NCBI GenBank assembly: GCA_922989275.2
Contig: OV277861.1
Coordinates: 29,232,479 to 29,296,478, forward strand
Length of the DNA: 64,000 nucleotides
Reading direction: 5' to 3'
DNA from: Gari tellinella
Taxonomy: Eukaryota > Mollusca > Bivalvia > Cardiida > Psammobiidae
Within the stretch, counting starts at the first letter, position 1. Each line of letters opens with the position of its first letter. Below, in pieces: positions 34,187 to 45,993 of the stretch. The notes beneath the pieces are model-generated. The model made no database searches, had not been told where the DNA came from, and worked only from the letters and a program-made list of their open reading frames with translations. A program made the translations under genes and the position numbers.

Positions 34187-36351
34187 TACAGTGGAGAATC
34201 TGTTATTCTTTCCCAATAAACGCGTTTACGCTAAAACTATTATTTGCAGTGCAAACAGTTTGGAGCCAGATCAGACGCCGGGTAACCCGGCGTCTGATCA
34301 GGCTCCCAACTGTTTGCCCCCAAGATAAACACGAAATATCAGAATTGTCCAAAAGTTGTTCTTTTCTACGTTTTAGTGTTTTGCGTTTGCGTACGTTTGC
34401 GTTTAAAGCCGCATTGTGTTTTTGAGAAACCTGCATAAAACGGTTGTTTGGGGTCCCATTTGAACTACGTAGGACGTGATTCTTTCACAAAAACCGGCTT
34501 TATCTAGGAAATTCGCTTTTTAAATTTTATTTATAATATGTTTGTGCTGCACAAATTAAAAAGCCTCCCTTGTGAATGGAAAGAAGGACAACTCTGTAAA
34601 TACAGGGCTCCAGATAACGGAAGTATTTCGAAAAACTAAAATCTTTATTTCTGCTTTTAAACCCAATGGTGTCATACTCATTAAAATTGCCTCGAAGAGA
34701 TGGTTTAATCAGTAGTAACACCATAGCATTCGGTGCTGAAATGAGTGAGAAAATGTTAGATTAGTTTACTCCCGGTTACATGTGTATAGCTGGAGCACTG
34801 AGAATGACCCTGTTAACCCTTATTCTGCTGCACAGACGTCTGCTTTGACATTGTCGTCTGCAAAATTTGTTCAGTTTAGATTTATGCATTGTTTTAATTA
34901 AACAAACCTTAAGACGAGTGTCAAACCGGTTGGATCCAGATGAGACGCCGCGTTACGCGGCGTCTTTCTAGATTCAAACAGTTTGTAAACTCCCGTAAAG
35001 TTACGACCAATGGTCACAGGGTTAAACACTACTTGATCCAGTGACAACGTGTACATATTATTCACCATGGGTAAGCAATTAAACACATTACGGAGGATCT
35101 ATACCTTGAGCTTGCTGAAAATGACTGTTTCAGCCTTGTCCGCTCTCTAACTCAAACACTTCTGTTTTGATCTTCACCAATCTTGCTACAAATGTTTATT
35201 AGTATAGAATCTAGTTCAGGTTCAATAACTAGCAAAATCGCATAAGGCATGTCTGAGTTATTGTCCTTGAACAATTAAAAAATGACTGCTCAGCATTTTC
35301 TGCTCTCTAACACAAACACTTTTTATTGGATCTTCACCAAACTTGCTGACAACGTGTATTGGTATTAAATCTAGGTCAAGGGCAAAAAAGTTTTTGTGTT
35401 AGAGAGCAAAAAATGGTGAAACAGTCCTTTTTAATACATAAAGGGCAATAACTAAGATAATCCTTATGGGACTTTAGTAATAATCACACTGGACCTAGAT
35501 TTTATATAAATAAAGCATTTCAGCAAGTTTGGTGAAGATCCGATGAAAACTCTATGTGTTAGAGAGCAAAAAAAATTGAAACAGCCATTTTTTAATAATT
35601 AAAGGGCTATTACTCCAACATGCCTCATGCGATTTTAGTAGGATTCAAACCTAACCTTGATTTTATATTAATGAAAACTTTCAGCAAGTTTGGTGAAGAT
35701 TAAAAAAAAGTATTTGTGTTGGAGAGCAAAATTTGCTGAAAACAGTCATTTCTAATACATAAAGGGCAACAACTCAGATATGCCACATGCGATTTTAGTA
35801 ATAATCAAACTAGACCTAAATTTGATATGAATAAATATTTTCAGCATGTTTGGTGAATATCCGATAAAAGCTGTTTGTTTAAGAGTGCAAAAATGACTGA
35901 AACAGTCATTTTTTATTAATAAACAGGCAATAACTCAAAAATACCTTATGCGATTTTAGTAGTAATCAAACTAAACCTTGATTTTATATCAATGACCATT
36001 TTCAGCAAGTTTGTGGAAGATCGGATAAAAAATATTCGAGTTAGAGAGCGGACAAAAAAGTGTGATAGTCTAACTGACTGATGGATGGACGGGCGAAGGT
36101 AGATAACGGTTGCACACGGTGAAGTTGAATCCGGCTGTATAACGTGATACTAAGCCGTGTGGTAATGTTTATATCAGACGTTCTATTTTCGGTTTGTTAT
36201 GATTTTAAATCGCCCTTTTTGGTGATTTAGGTCCGTCTTCATCATTTCATAGATCAGTTTGGCCCATAAGAATGTTCAAACAGACATTAAGAAAAGGTCT
36301 GAAAACACAATGGGACTTTAAACGGGAAAGAATAACAGATTCTCCACTGTA
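34187..36351. mobile_element. H3 MITE split by an H7 insertion
   Basis: Left part 34187-34406: TACAGTGGAGAATCTG, hairpin 34251-34317 with apex GCCGGGTAACCCGGC. Right part 36318-36351: AACGGGAAAGAATAACAG and TTCTCCACTGTA. Joining the parts at the TTAA gives the GTTTAAACGGG tract seen, uninterrupted, in the H3 copy at 50546-50795. The interruption is therefore exactly one H7 element. Confidence 0.9.
34403..36321. mobile_element. H7 TTAA element, copy 2 (inside H3)
   Basis: 1919 bp including both TTAA. Starts TTAAAGCCGCATTGTG and ends CACAATGGGACTTTAA. Same layout as copy 1: nested hairpin at about 34918-34988 (apex GCCGCGTTACGCGGC), inverted then direct units of about 162 bp, and a terminal part with GTCCGTCTTCATCATTTC absent from copy 1. 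No ORF of transposase size. Confidence 0.9.
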
Positions 36352-36739
36352 TATACTTAAAAATAATGCACTGTTAAAAGCAAGCTTAGGTAGAGCTTCG
36401 GTGGGAGTTATTCTGCTTTACTGTCAATATGCCTTTATGTCAAGGTTTAGCCTCCATATAAAATATAAAAAAAATACCGGGTTTGTATTATTGGTAAGTG
36501 ATCTATGTCTAGCTAACCTTGAACGATTCGCGGCTTCAGAATAAATTCTTGGGTAGAAAAGAGCTTTGTAAATCTACATCAGATAAGATAGTTTGTACTC
36601 GATATTCCGTAGCCCAAACAGTAGCCAAACACTTTGACAATAGGCATTCCTTTAAATCAATTGAACAATGAAACTTTGGTTGAACAATGTCCATTGCAAA
36701 TTAAGTCTAGTCCATTTTGACTACGATTGTTTTATATAG

Positions 36740-37030
36740 TATTGCAAACATAAAAAACAGGTTCTGATCTAGGTCTACACTTTTTGCATAAGACAAGTGT
36801 ACTCTTCACATGTACAGTGTTTGTAAAGGACGAGTAATTCACGCCAAATGGGTTCAATGAGTGGTCGTCTTAGAGGGGTTTTCATATATACTGTAACTAT
36901 ACAGTCGAGAATACCATTAAAGAGTTTACGCTATTTCGTTTTAAAACTATCATTCCCATTACAAACGGTTTCGAGCCAGATCAGACGCCCGGTAACCCGG
37001 CGTGTGATCAAGCTCCGAACTTTTTGCCAC
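36740..37030. repeat. H2 and H3 relics
   Basis: An H2 remnant at about 36745-36790 (GGTTCTGATCTAGGTCTACAC) is followed by a worn H3 copy with hairpin 36960-37027 (apex CGCCCGGTAACCCGGCG). The H3 spacer GCGTTTGCGTTTCG follows near 37105. Confidence 0.6.
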
Positions 37031-37202
37031 TCAGATAAAAAAATTACTAGCCAGAATTGTCAAAAAGTTGTCGGAACCTGTCCTTTTGTACATTTAAGTG
37101 CAGTGCGTTTGCGTTTCGTCGGCGTTCATCGTTCTATTGTCGCATGCTTCAATTTTGTTGTCTGAAAGATCGTTTCAAATTAAGATTTAAGATGAAGTAT
37201 CG

Positions 37203-37670
37203 ATAACAGTGTTACGCGTCGTCTGATCTGGATCCAAACTGTTTGCAAGGTCGACTTTATGTGACTTCGGCGTCGAAAGGGTTAATATCCCTAACCATTG
37301 AGTGATGTTTTATAGGACGAAAGCAAGTAATGGTTAGGCTATAGTACAACGTTCAGTCAATTGAAACATGGGTTTTTCCTTTCCTCGTCAATATTTAGTT
37401 TAATTGATACTATTTACATCAATGAAATATCTTTGTGTAGAACATGTAACCCATGAGTAAGGATGGGGATGTGTATGTGTGTGTAGGTGTGTCCTGGTGG
37501 GAAGGAAATCAACTAGAGCGCAACAAGGTTAATAGATCTAACCTGGATAATATATTTTTTTAGATTAACTTGAAAACAACATTATTTAAAGGTTCTCGAA
37601 TATTATTAACAGTTTAGACGCCGCATTTTAAGTCAACGCGGCATCTGATCAGGGTCTATACTCTTTGCAT
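37203..37670. repeat. H1 half-hairpin and H1/H4-type hairpin
   Basis: A right-arm-only H1 copy at 37208-37246 (GTCTGATCTGGATCCAAACT) is followed by GTCGAAAGGGTTAA, an H1 end, at 37271-37284. A second hairpin at 37607-37670 has GACGCCGCATTTTAAG and CGCGGCATCTGATCAGG. No gene in 37284-38300. Confidence 0.6.
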
Positions 37671-38309
37671 TTCTTGAAAGTCATTTTTAGCAATGTTGCT
37701 CATGTTATATAATTGGCCTTTAATACATACTTGAGTGTTATTAGAAGATCTACAGAAAAGTACTTCGTATGCTAACTGCAGATGTCTCCAGTGCTCATAC
37801 CCTACGTTATTACTGACTGCTCATTAGAATCGTCTCTTTGAAAGGGAATCGTCTCTTTGAAAGGATACAACATATGTTTTTGTTCATACGTTAATTTCAT
37901 TCACTCTTATATGGGGTCAATGTCACTGGGCGATTTTGAGACATTGCTACATTTCAAATGCGTATTGGTAGATGCTATTGTATTACTAGTACATGTATAG
38001 TTGTATACATGCATAATGGCCCATGGCAATGGGATGGTAAAGGGATTGTTTTTATTTACAAAAATATGACAGTTAGGGCTCCACACAAGATGCTGTAAAG
38101 TGAACAAACCAAACTTTTTTTTTTCACGCATGTCAGCATACAATCCTATGGTGTTACTACTAATTAGAAGTGTTTTTTCGAGACGAATCTAATTAGAACT
38201 GACATCATAGGGATATAAATGTAGACTTAAAGATTTTGATTTTTGGAGTGTCTCTTTATTTGGAGCACTGACAGTGAATAGTTAAATTACTTATGCTGAT
38301 AGTTTTAGA

Positions 38310-38520
38310 ATTTAGATGTATCTCTCTATTACGACCACTAAATAATATTAATAATAAGTTGTTTTTCGACAGGTGACTGCATAAAGCAAGGTGACAGTAA
38401 AACAGAAAACTCCCATAGGAGCTTTCTGTTTTACTGTCACCTTGCTTAAAGCTGTCACCTGAGTATCATGTAATCAATTGGCCTTCTTTTAAGTGGTCGT
38501 AATAGAGAGGTTTTACTGTA
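38310..38520. mobile_element. H5 hairpin MITE
   Basis: TATCTCTCTATTACGACCAC at the left and GTGGTCGTAATAGAGAGG then TTTTACTGTA at the right. The central palindrome about 38388-38455 has arms GCAAGGTGACAGTAAAACAG and apex CTCCCATAGGAGC. Confidence 0.85.
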
Positions 38521-38539
38521 TTCTAAAACTGTATTGATA

Positions 38540-39738
38540 TTAACCTTCTCACCGCCGTAAGCTACTAAAGTCGAACAGTCCACAGCAAAATGACAACCAG
38601 TGCAGACCCTGATCAGAGGACTCCTTAAGAATGAATAAATCTGAATTATGGGAGATCCTTTGAAAGCACAGAAAACTAAGCAAATACTGAAAATTGAAGA
38701 CTCGGTTTAATTGAGTCTGTTCATGAGCAATACTGAAATATGCAACAGTGCTCACGCCCCCTAGCACCAGCTTCAGCGGAATTCAACTTTCAACTGTAAA
38801 TGCGCTGAAATCAATGATTCGAAAGGACCAGAAAGTATAACAACACTGACACTGAGAAAGAAGTACGGGGCGACTTTTTACAGCCACCACACAAGCACTT
38901 AACATTTGCTGTTGTGAATTATATAAATCTTAATTATAGGAGATCATTTGAAAGCACAGAAAACAAAGCAAATACTGAAAATTGCAGACTCGGTTTAATT
39001 GAGTCTGTTCATGAGCAATACTGAAATATGCAACAGTGATCACGCCCCCTAGCACCAGCTTCAGCGGAATTCAACTTTCAACTGTAAATGCGCTGAAATC
39101 AATGATTCCAAAGGACCAGAAAGTATACCAACACTGAGAATGAAGTACGGGGCGACTTTTTACAGCCGCCACACAAGCACTTAACATCTGCTGTTGTGAA
39201 TTATATAAATCTGAATTATAGAAGATCATTTGAAAGCACAGAAAACAAAGCAACTACTGAAAATTGCAGACTCGGTTTAATTGAGTCTGTTCATGAGCAA
39301 TACCGAAATATGCAACAGTGCTCACGCCCCCTAGCACCGGCTTCAGCAGAATTCAATTTTCAACTGTAAATGCGCTGAAATCAATGATTCCAAAGGACCA
39401 GAAAGTATAACAACACTGAGAATGAAGTACGGGGCGACTTTTTACAGCCGCCACACAAGCACTTAACATCTGCTGTTGTGAATTATATAAATCTTAATTA
39501 TGGGAGATCCTTTGAAGGCACAGAAAACAAAGCAAATACTGAAAATTGCAGACTCGGTTTAATTGAGTCTGTTCATGAGCAATACTGAAATATGCAACAG
39601 TGCTCACGCACCCTAGCACCAGCTTCAGTGGACCCTCTAATCTGGGTCTTGACTGCTGGCATAGGACAAATGAACTGTTCATAGTTAAACAGTTTAATAA
39701 TCGACGAGTATACTCGTCGTTATGGTTGAACGTGTTAA
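38540..39738. mobile_element. H2 MITE with a tandem array in its hairpin apex
   Basis: Left hairpin arm CAGTGCAGACCCTGATCAG at about 38598-38616 and right arm CTGGGTCTTGACTGCTGG near 39642-39659 still pair, but are parted by about 1 kb of tandem repeat. The right end has CGACGAGTATACTCGTCG (39700-39717) and GAACGTGTTAA to 39738, as in other H2 copies. Confidence 0.75.
38635..39628. repeat. Tandem array, period 282-288 bp, about 3.5 units
   Basis: The point AAATCT followed by [GT]AATTAT occurs at about 38638, 38926, 39208 and 39490. Each unit carries GGAGATC(C)TTTGAAAGCAC-like sequence, CTCGGTTTAATTGAGTC (itself a small palindrome), CCCCCTAGCACCAGC and CGGGGCGACTTTTTACAGCC. Units are nearly identical, so the expansion or homogenisation is recent. 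Short frames in it are not genes. Confidence 0.9.
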
Positions 39739-39779
39739 TGCATCACTGTAGTTGTTTGATTGCAGTACTAACAGTTCAG

Positions 39780-41860
39780 ATCCTGATCAGACACCGACAT
39801 TAACCCGACAGTAAATCAGAAACCAAACAGGTTGACAAGTTATTCATTGATTAAAGTACCTAAAATTTAAGTTTTTCTAACCTAAAACAAAAGTGCAAAG
39901 TGAATAACGTTAAAACAGACAATGAATTTGGTGATGAAAGAGTTGACCTATTTCCTGTTTAAACCCTTACATGATCATTGAGTGTGAGGTTTTTACCCCT
40001 TCACCGCCATATCGATGTCTGCTTCAATATTGTTGTCTGCAATGTTGTTTCAAAGATTTTAATTTAAGCATAACATACTTTATTTCAAAATAAGTAACAA
40101 ACAGTGCTGATGCGTCTGATCAGGGTCAACACTGTTTGTAAATGCTCTATATAACGTCACTGAGAGTGAAAGTTTTTTTTTTTAAGTTAGTCTAGTCCAT
40201 TTTTTACTTTTAAGAGTTGATTTTTACAGTATATGTCAAAATGACAAACAGTGTAGACCCTGATCAGAGGCTCCTTACCTATTGACTGTTTTAAGCCGTT
40301 GACATAATTATCTGTTCAAAACATAACTTCCTTCAAAATACTCTTAACCCATAGAGAGTTAAACACGACTTGACTCACATTTGCATACAGCTTGGATTCA
40401 GATCAGACGCCGCGTAAAAAATTCTTTATTTACCTTCTGTAAAAAATGTCATATAAATGTAAGTAGTTAGGAAAAATAATAGTAGTTGGCCATGTCAGTA
40501 GACATTATCGCAGTAAGCGATAGGTTAAAAGGATGATATTTGATGCCTTATTTCAAACCACATTTGCCAGTTTATATCATCAGAGAGCTAGTGTGTACAC
40601 CAATTTGGAATGTTTAAAGAATTGAGATTCAGATCAGACAGCCGGTCCCTCGTTATCTGATCAAGTTTGAAACTGCTTAATACGTGAGATCGACTATTTG
40701 GAAATATTCAGAGTATCTTGAAGACATTTTTTCTCTGTTTAGCAGACATTTTTTTCTTGCTCGATAAACGCGTTTATGCTAAAACAAATAAATGCATTTC
40801 CATTGTAAAACAGTCTAGAGCTAGATCAGACGCAGGGACCCGTCGTCTGATCTTGATCCAGACTGTTGGCTACTAAACTTAAAAATAACTTGTTGTTACT
40901 TTCAAAAAGCTGTCATTTTTTTTTATATTATTGCATATGTATTTAATGACGAGTAATTCAATGGCATGCGAGAAGTATAATTAAAAGCCATTCAACAATT
41001 CTTTGAAACAGTACATTACACACTTACCTGAACAATTAATCAAATCATATTCCACGAATATCAACCTCAAGTGTAAATATCACATAGCGTCAACAAAGCA
41101 AGTCAACAATTTAATGAATTAAGCCAATGACACACACCTGGTTTAATTAACATGGTATCATCGAAGACATTGACAAACTGTCTTTCTATGTCGGCGTAAA
41201 TGTACATTTATTACAGTCTTAAAACAGAACTAAGTCACGTTACGTCTGGTTAAATTTCACTGAAGCATTTAGCTTGTTTAACTGAATGACACATATACCA
41301 TTCGGATCACTTCGGTCATTTCCGTTAATATATTTTCAGCTTGTGGGAATAACCAAAACGTGAATACATTTTGTTTACATGACGCAGTTTATGGGTGTAT
41401 CGATAACAAAACTCATTTGTACTCCTTGCTTTGATCAATCAAGCCATTTTGTTTTATAAAAAAGCATATTGTCTACCGGACGTGGACAGTGGCAGACAGT
41501 GTATATCCTGATGAGGCGCCGCGTTACGCGACATTTGATCTGGATCCAAGCTGTTTGCAACTATTAATCAAGTCGCGCATGCGCATCGTGAGTCAAACAT
41601 CCTTACTATTCAAAAACACATACAATGCATGACAAATACTATTTCTAGATAAAGTTTCGTACGGTGTATCAATTTTTGGACAAAACGTTTGAAAAGTGCA
41701 TGGGTACATGCATACGGTGGGCACGTTATTCTTTTCCAATATACCCGTTTATGCTAAAACACTTATAACAAGTGTAAACAGTTTGGACCCAGATCAGACG
41801 TTTGGTCTCTCGGCGACTGTCTGATAAGGCTCCACACTGTTTGCATCTCAAATAAACGGT
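39780..41860. repeat. Cluster of worn hairpins, no gene
   Basis: Hairpins or halves at about 39770-39800 (half H1), 40098-40141 (apex deleted, ends of H1 MITE near 39965 and 40178), 40249-40280 (half H2), 40383-40410 (half H1), 40630-40680, 40808-40867 (H3 relic, apex CGCAGGGACCCGTCG), 41493-41562 (CAGACAGTGTATATCCTGAT, apex GCCGCGTTACGCGAC) and 41776-41846 (H3 relic with CACGTTATTCTTTTCC upstream). Confidence 0.65.
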
Positions 41861-42002
41861 CAGAATATGTTAAAAGTGTGTAATTTTCTAACATCTAAGT
41901 ACATCAATTTGCGTTTCCTTCGTCATTTTGTTTAACCCATCTACTAATAATCTGTTTAATGTATTCAAGATAGGTGTCCACGTTAAGAAGGTCTCCTTTT
42001 CC

Positions 42003-42239
42003 CCATTACCCCATTTTTACGCCTTTAGTTTATTCCTCTACAGAAGAAAATAGTTCAAATTTATACAGTCATAAATGTGGACAAGAAGAAATATTTGCTA
42101 TATTCTAGCAGATGGTAGCTTAAAGCTAGCTGAAAGTAAAGCAGAATGCACCTTAAGGTGCATTCTGCTTTACTTTCAACCTGCTTTAAGTAGTTACCTT
42201 TATTCATTATTAGAAACAGGCTATGGGGTAATGGGTTAA
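42003..42239. mobile_element. H6 hairpin MITE
   Basis: Worn left end CCCCATTACCCCA and right end GGGGTAATGGGTTAA (TTAA 42236-42239). The hairpin at 42118-42191 has apex GCAGAATGCACCTTAAGG and its complement. A TTGTTTGTGTTTTTC-type 18-bp tandem follows at about 42490-42545. Confidence 0.75.
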
Positions 42240-42655
42240 GCGACATGTATTACCTGCTAGGACATAGAGAAAATAGTTCTCGTGGTACACATTCATGGCA
42301 GTATACAGTAGAACTTTTTTTCTTAGCTTTAAGGCTATGACCGAAGTGTCCCGAATTTCAAGTGTACATCCGCAGTTCCGTTTCCGGTAATTGTCTCAAC
42401 CGGATATTCTCACTAATGATATCTCCCTTAGCATTTCGATGGTTTTAAACAGTAAAAATATATTTAATAAACACTGTTTACAATGATGAGTATTGTTTGT
42501 GTTTTTCTTGTTTGTATTTTTCTTGTTTGTGTTTTTCTTTTAAGTTTTTAGAACAGCTCTAAAAACAATACAATATGTTTATTTTGTAAAGTGGAGTAGT
42601 CCATTTGAACAATTCTGCACAATTCTTCACAATAAGGGTTAACTATTCAATGACC

Positions 42656-42942
42656 TTACCCTAGTCACTGCCATTACGTCAACTCCTGGAAACAATTGTA
42701 GTCTGCTTTTATTTCTCAAATTTCGATTTAAGGTTAATTCACTATATAGTAAAATATTAAGAGAGTAGGTTAGTTTGGATCCTAATAAGATGCCGCGAAA
42801 CGCGGCATCTGATCAGAATCCAACTGTTTGACACTCATTTCAATACTTCTTATGTCAAAATACTTAAACTATAAAGTTGAGAATTAAAAGCAGAAGACAC
42901 TTATTGTTAAAGTTGATGTCGTCATGACAGTGAAGGAGTTAA
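42656..42942. mobile_element. H1 hairpin MITE
   Basis: Left CTTACCCTAGTCACTGCC, right ACAGTGAAGGAGTTAA (TTAA 42939-42942). Hairpin about 42774-42833: GTTTGGATCCTAATAAGAT, apex GCCGCGAAACGCGGC, then TGATCAGAATCCAACTG. Confidence 0.75.
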
Positions 42943-43024
42943 TGCATTTTACGTTACACTGCACATGGATTTCATTTCTCTAATTGAGATTTTATGCATT
43001 TTAACCGCGAAAAAATTAATTAGT

Positions 43025-43300
43025 TCGACTGTCAATAATGTCGATCCTAATCAGACGTCAAGTTACTTGGCACCTGATTTGGGTCTAAATCACTTGTGAA
43101 TTCATCTATATTTGCTAATGGGGATACATGTAGATGGATTAAAATTCAAAGATTATTGAATAGTAGTTTGTATGCATTAGTAGGCCTACTGCTTTGTTAA
43201 CACATTCAACCATAACGACGAATAGATGTACATGTGAAGAGTACATTTTTCTATGCAAGCAATGTAGACCCTGACCAGAGGGATCCTGCATGGCACTATA
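43025..43300. repeat. Hairpin relic and H2 left end
   Basis: A decayed hairpin at 43028-43095 (GTCGATCCTAATCAGACG) and the H2 terminus TTAACACATTCAACCA at 43197-43212, followed by a half hairpin GTAGACCCTGACCAGAGG at 43262. Confidence 0.6.
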
Positions 43301-44241
43301 CAAGAGCTGTCAGAGATACAACAACGTTCGCCGGCCTCACATTAACAAACTTAAAGGCAGAGACTGAGGTCAAGTCAAAAGGGTATGTTTTAAGGTACTA
43401 TGCATGTGCGCTTAGTTTTCATACAAATGTTATGAAACTTTTCATGAAGAATGATAATAGCCTAAGAAACAATGTGTGAAAATATAGGCACAATTTATCG
43501 ATTGGTTTGCCTTTAAGGTATCTTTTTCTGACAAAAACCTGGAATTTTTATGATTTTATTTTTCTCAAAAATAAATAAAGCTAATGACTATAAATCTCGC
43601 CCAATAAGTAGTCCACAACATTCATTACAAGAAAAGCTGAAAACATTTTGAATAAAGGTGTTCAGAAAGATGTTATCAGCTATTTATTTTTTGCAAAATG
43701 CTAAAAAATTGATTTACAAAAAACTGACTCATTCAATGTATATTTGTTTTCGTTTTATTCAAATGTATGGTTTATGAAAAAGTTAGTCTGAAAAAATTAG
43801 AAAATATTACAGTCAGGATTTGTTGTAATAACAGATTTTCTTATTAAAATGTGGGATATTTGAAGTTGAGATACATTACCTACCTTAAAATTAAAATTCT
43901 GTCATTAAAATGCATTATTATTTATTCATGGACTTGCATACAAGGTTAATTATATTTTTTAAACATAATAATAATGGGCAATATCGATCTTGAAAAGGTT
44001 GACGTATAGATAAGCTTCAATGTGTGGCTTTATATAGTTAGATCAAATCGTATACATGTATACCGATTTAATTGACTTGTAAGTCACTAAACTAAAACGT
44101 ACATGTATGTAAGTAGATATTTTAATTGGACTGTATATAACATCACTAATTCTAATCAACGAAGACTAGACAATATCATGTCCCTTGATCACTGCGTTAT
44201 AGATTGACAAGTCAATAAATCGGAAACTTAAAAAAAATACT
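43300..44241. other. No gene or repeat recognised
   Basis: AT-rich; no long frame, no palindrome of the named families. Confidence 0.4.
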
Positions 44242-44315
44242 TTGGATCGGATGGGTCTCGAACCTATGACCTTTGCATTGCTAGTCAACCACTATACTGA
44301 CTGTGCTATGAAGGA
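44242..44315 (-). repeat. tRNA-like segment, probably a SINE head
   Basis: On the minus strand it reads TAGCACAGTCAGTATAGTGG (A-box region) and, about 30 bases on, AGGTTCGAGACCC, a good B box (GGTTCGANNCC). The acceptor stem does not close cleanly and there is no CCA-like end, so a functional tRNA is unlikely. Confidence 0.5.
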
Positions 44316-44747
44316 TTATACTAGATCGTATCAACATTTCCTTTATATAAATTTCTAGTATAAGCACGTATGGAAAATGATCAAGTCGTCAAGACGCATA
44401 TCCGCTCGCCCGCAAGACCTACTTCCGGTAGCGAAAGGCCTTAAGTGCACTTAAAAGGTTTTGTCCATTTGCACATGCATACCAATATGCGTCTTGCTGA
44501 TGTATTGTGATTAATTTATCTTATATATTGTCATATGCAAAGGTTTGTTATTACAATTCACAGTTTCTGTAGAAATCATAAAAGAGATGTGTAGATAGAA
44601 TATGTGTTGCTGTTCACCTATTCATTTATCACCCGCTTATGCAGAGATGTCATGCATTATTTCTCCAAAAGTATAAAGTACATGTACATACAAAGTGAAA
44701 ATAAATAACTGCTCTTCTGAGAATTAACTCCTGAAAGTTTTATAAAG

Positions 44748-45292
44748 TAAATACGCTATTCCTACCCACTCTACGCGTTTCTTACGCGTTCGTTAACCGT
44801 TCGCTATGCGTTTATTATCCGTTTCGTTAAACGGCTTTCCTAGCCGTTTCTTAACGCGTTTATTTACGCGTTTAAAAGAGCCCGGATGAAAGAGTCATCA
44901 CTTAGCCGACGAACCCCTTAACTTCAGCGGTTTACACATACACTTTATGACATGTATATTACAGAACCTTAGGTGGTATCGCCGATAACATTGCTATCTT
45001 TAATTGACAATACACTGTTAATCCCCAGATATCTGAGTGGCATATATAGGCGGGTTACATAAATAGATTGGTTACAGGCGGGTGGTAAGTGCCTGTCGAT
45101 AAGATCCGAAATCTCCGCGTGAAACGGATACCTGAAGCACCAATCGCAGCATATCTGGTATAATCGTTTATTAACGCGTTTAAACGGGTTAAGATCGTTA
45201 GGCGTTAACAGTTCGTTAAGCGTTCGTTAACCGTTCACTATGCGTTTCTTATGCATAGATTAACGCGTAAATGGGTAGGAATAGCGTATTTA
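44748..45292. mobile_element. 545-bp TIR element rich in ACGCGTT
   Basis: TIRs TAAATACGCTATTCCTACCC (44748) and GGGTAGGAATAGCGTATTTA (ending 45292) match over 20 bases. Both subterminal regions contain irregular repeats of ACGCGTT, CGTTCGTTAACCGTTC and TATGCGTTT, left at 44770-44872 and right at 45165-45267, in opposite senses relative to the ends. No coding capacity; family unknown to me. Confidence 0.8.
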
Positions 45293-45349
45293 CCACTGTA
45301 CACATTAAAGTTTACTTACACATTGTTTCAAGAAGAGATTTGCGTATCC

Positions 45350-45494
45350 TTCAATACATTCAACCCTAGCAACGAGTACACTCGTCATTTACAAACTGTG
45401 AATCTGTGAGGATTATACTTGTCCAATGCAAACAGTGTAGACCCTGATCAGAGGGCTCCTTAAGGAGCCCTCTGATCAGGGACTGCACTGTTGT
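45350..45494. mobile_element. H2 MITE with near-perfect hairpin
   Basis: ACATTCAACCCTAGCAACG near 45355 with CGAGTACACTCGTC is the H2 terminus. The hairpin at 45428-45494 is GCAAACAGTGTAGACCCTG, apex GAGGGCTCCTTAAGGAGCCC, then TGATCAGGGACTGCACTG. The right end is not clear. Confidence 0.75.
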
Positions 45495-45842
45495 AGTTTT
45501 GAAATGTATTGTTAAAATCAACCCTCAATAGTAAAAAATGGATTGTGCTTATTTTGAAATTGGAGTTGTCGATTACATGGCTCTTATATGATTGCTTTAA
45601 TTATACTTTGCCATGTCATGTACACTTTTTACCGAAATAAATTTAATTTATCTCTATCTATGGGCACATTCCGTTATTCGGAACCGTTTCGGGAGTTTTG
45701 TTCGGTCCGTGTTTTAGCGTAGCTTTCAGTGACGTTAGATCCGGGAGATATTCCCAATTCATTCTGGTAGCATTTTTCGAGAGGAAAGAAGTAATTTCTC
45801 AGTTCATAATCTTTTCTTTATTTATAGATTATATAGGAATAA

Positions 45843-45888
45843 ACAACATCTTTTTGCCGTTTATGGCGGTATGAACACATTAGCTTCG

Positions 45889-45922
<34 letters not shown>

Positions 45923-45993
45923 AAGTTACGAAAATTTTACCTCGCGAAGCTAATGGGTTCTTACCGTCGTGAATGGCAAAAAAGATGTCGTTT
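45843..45993. repeat. Inverted repeat around a 32-base G run
   Basis: Left arm ACATCTTTTTGCCGTTTATG... to GCTTCGCG (45843-45890) pairs with right arm CGCGAAGC... to GGCAAAAAAGATGTC (45943-45989). Between them lies G32 (45890-45921) and a short AT-rich piece. No reading frame. Confidence 0.85.
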
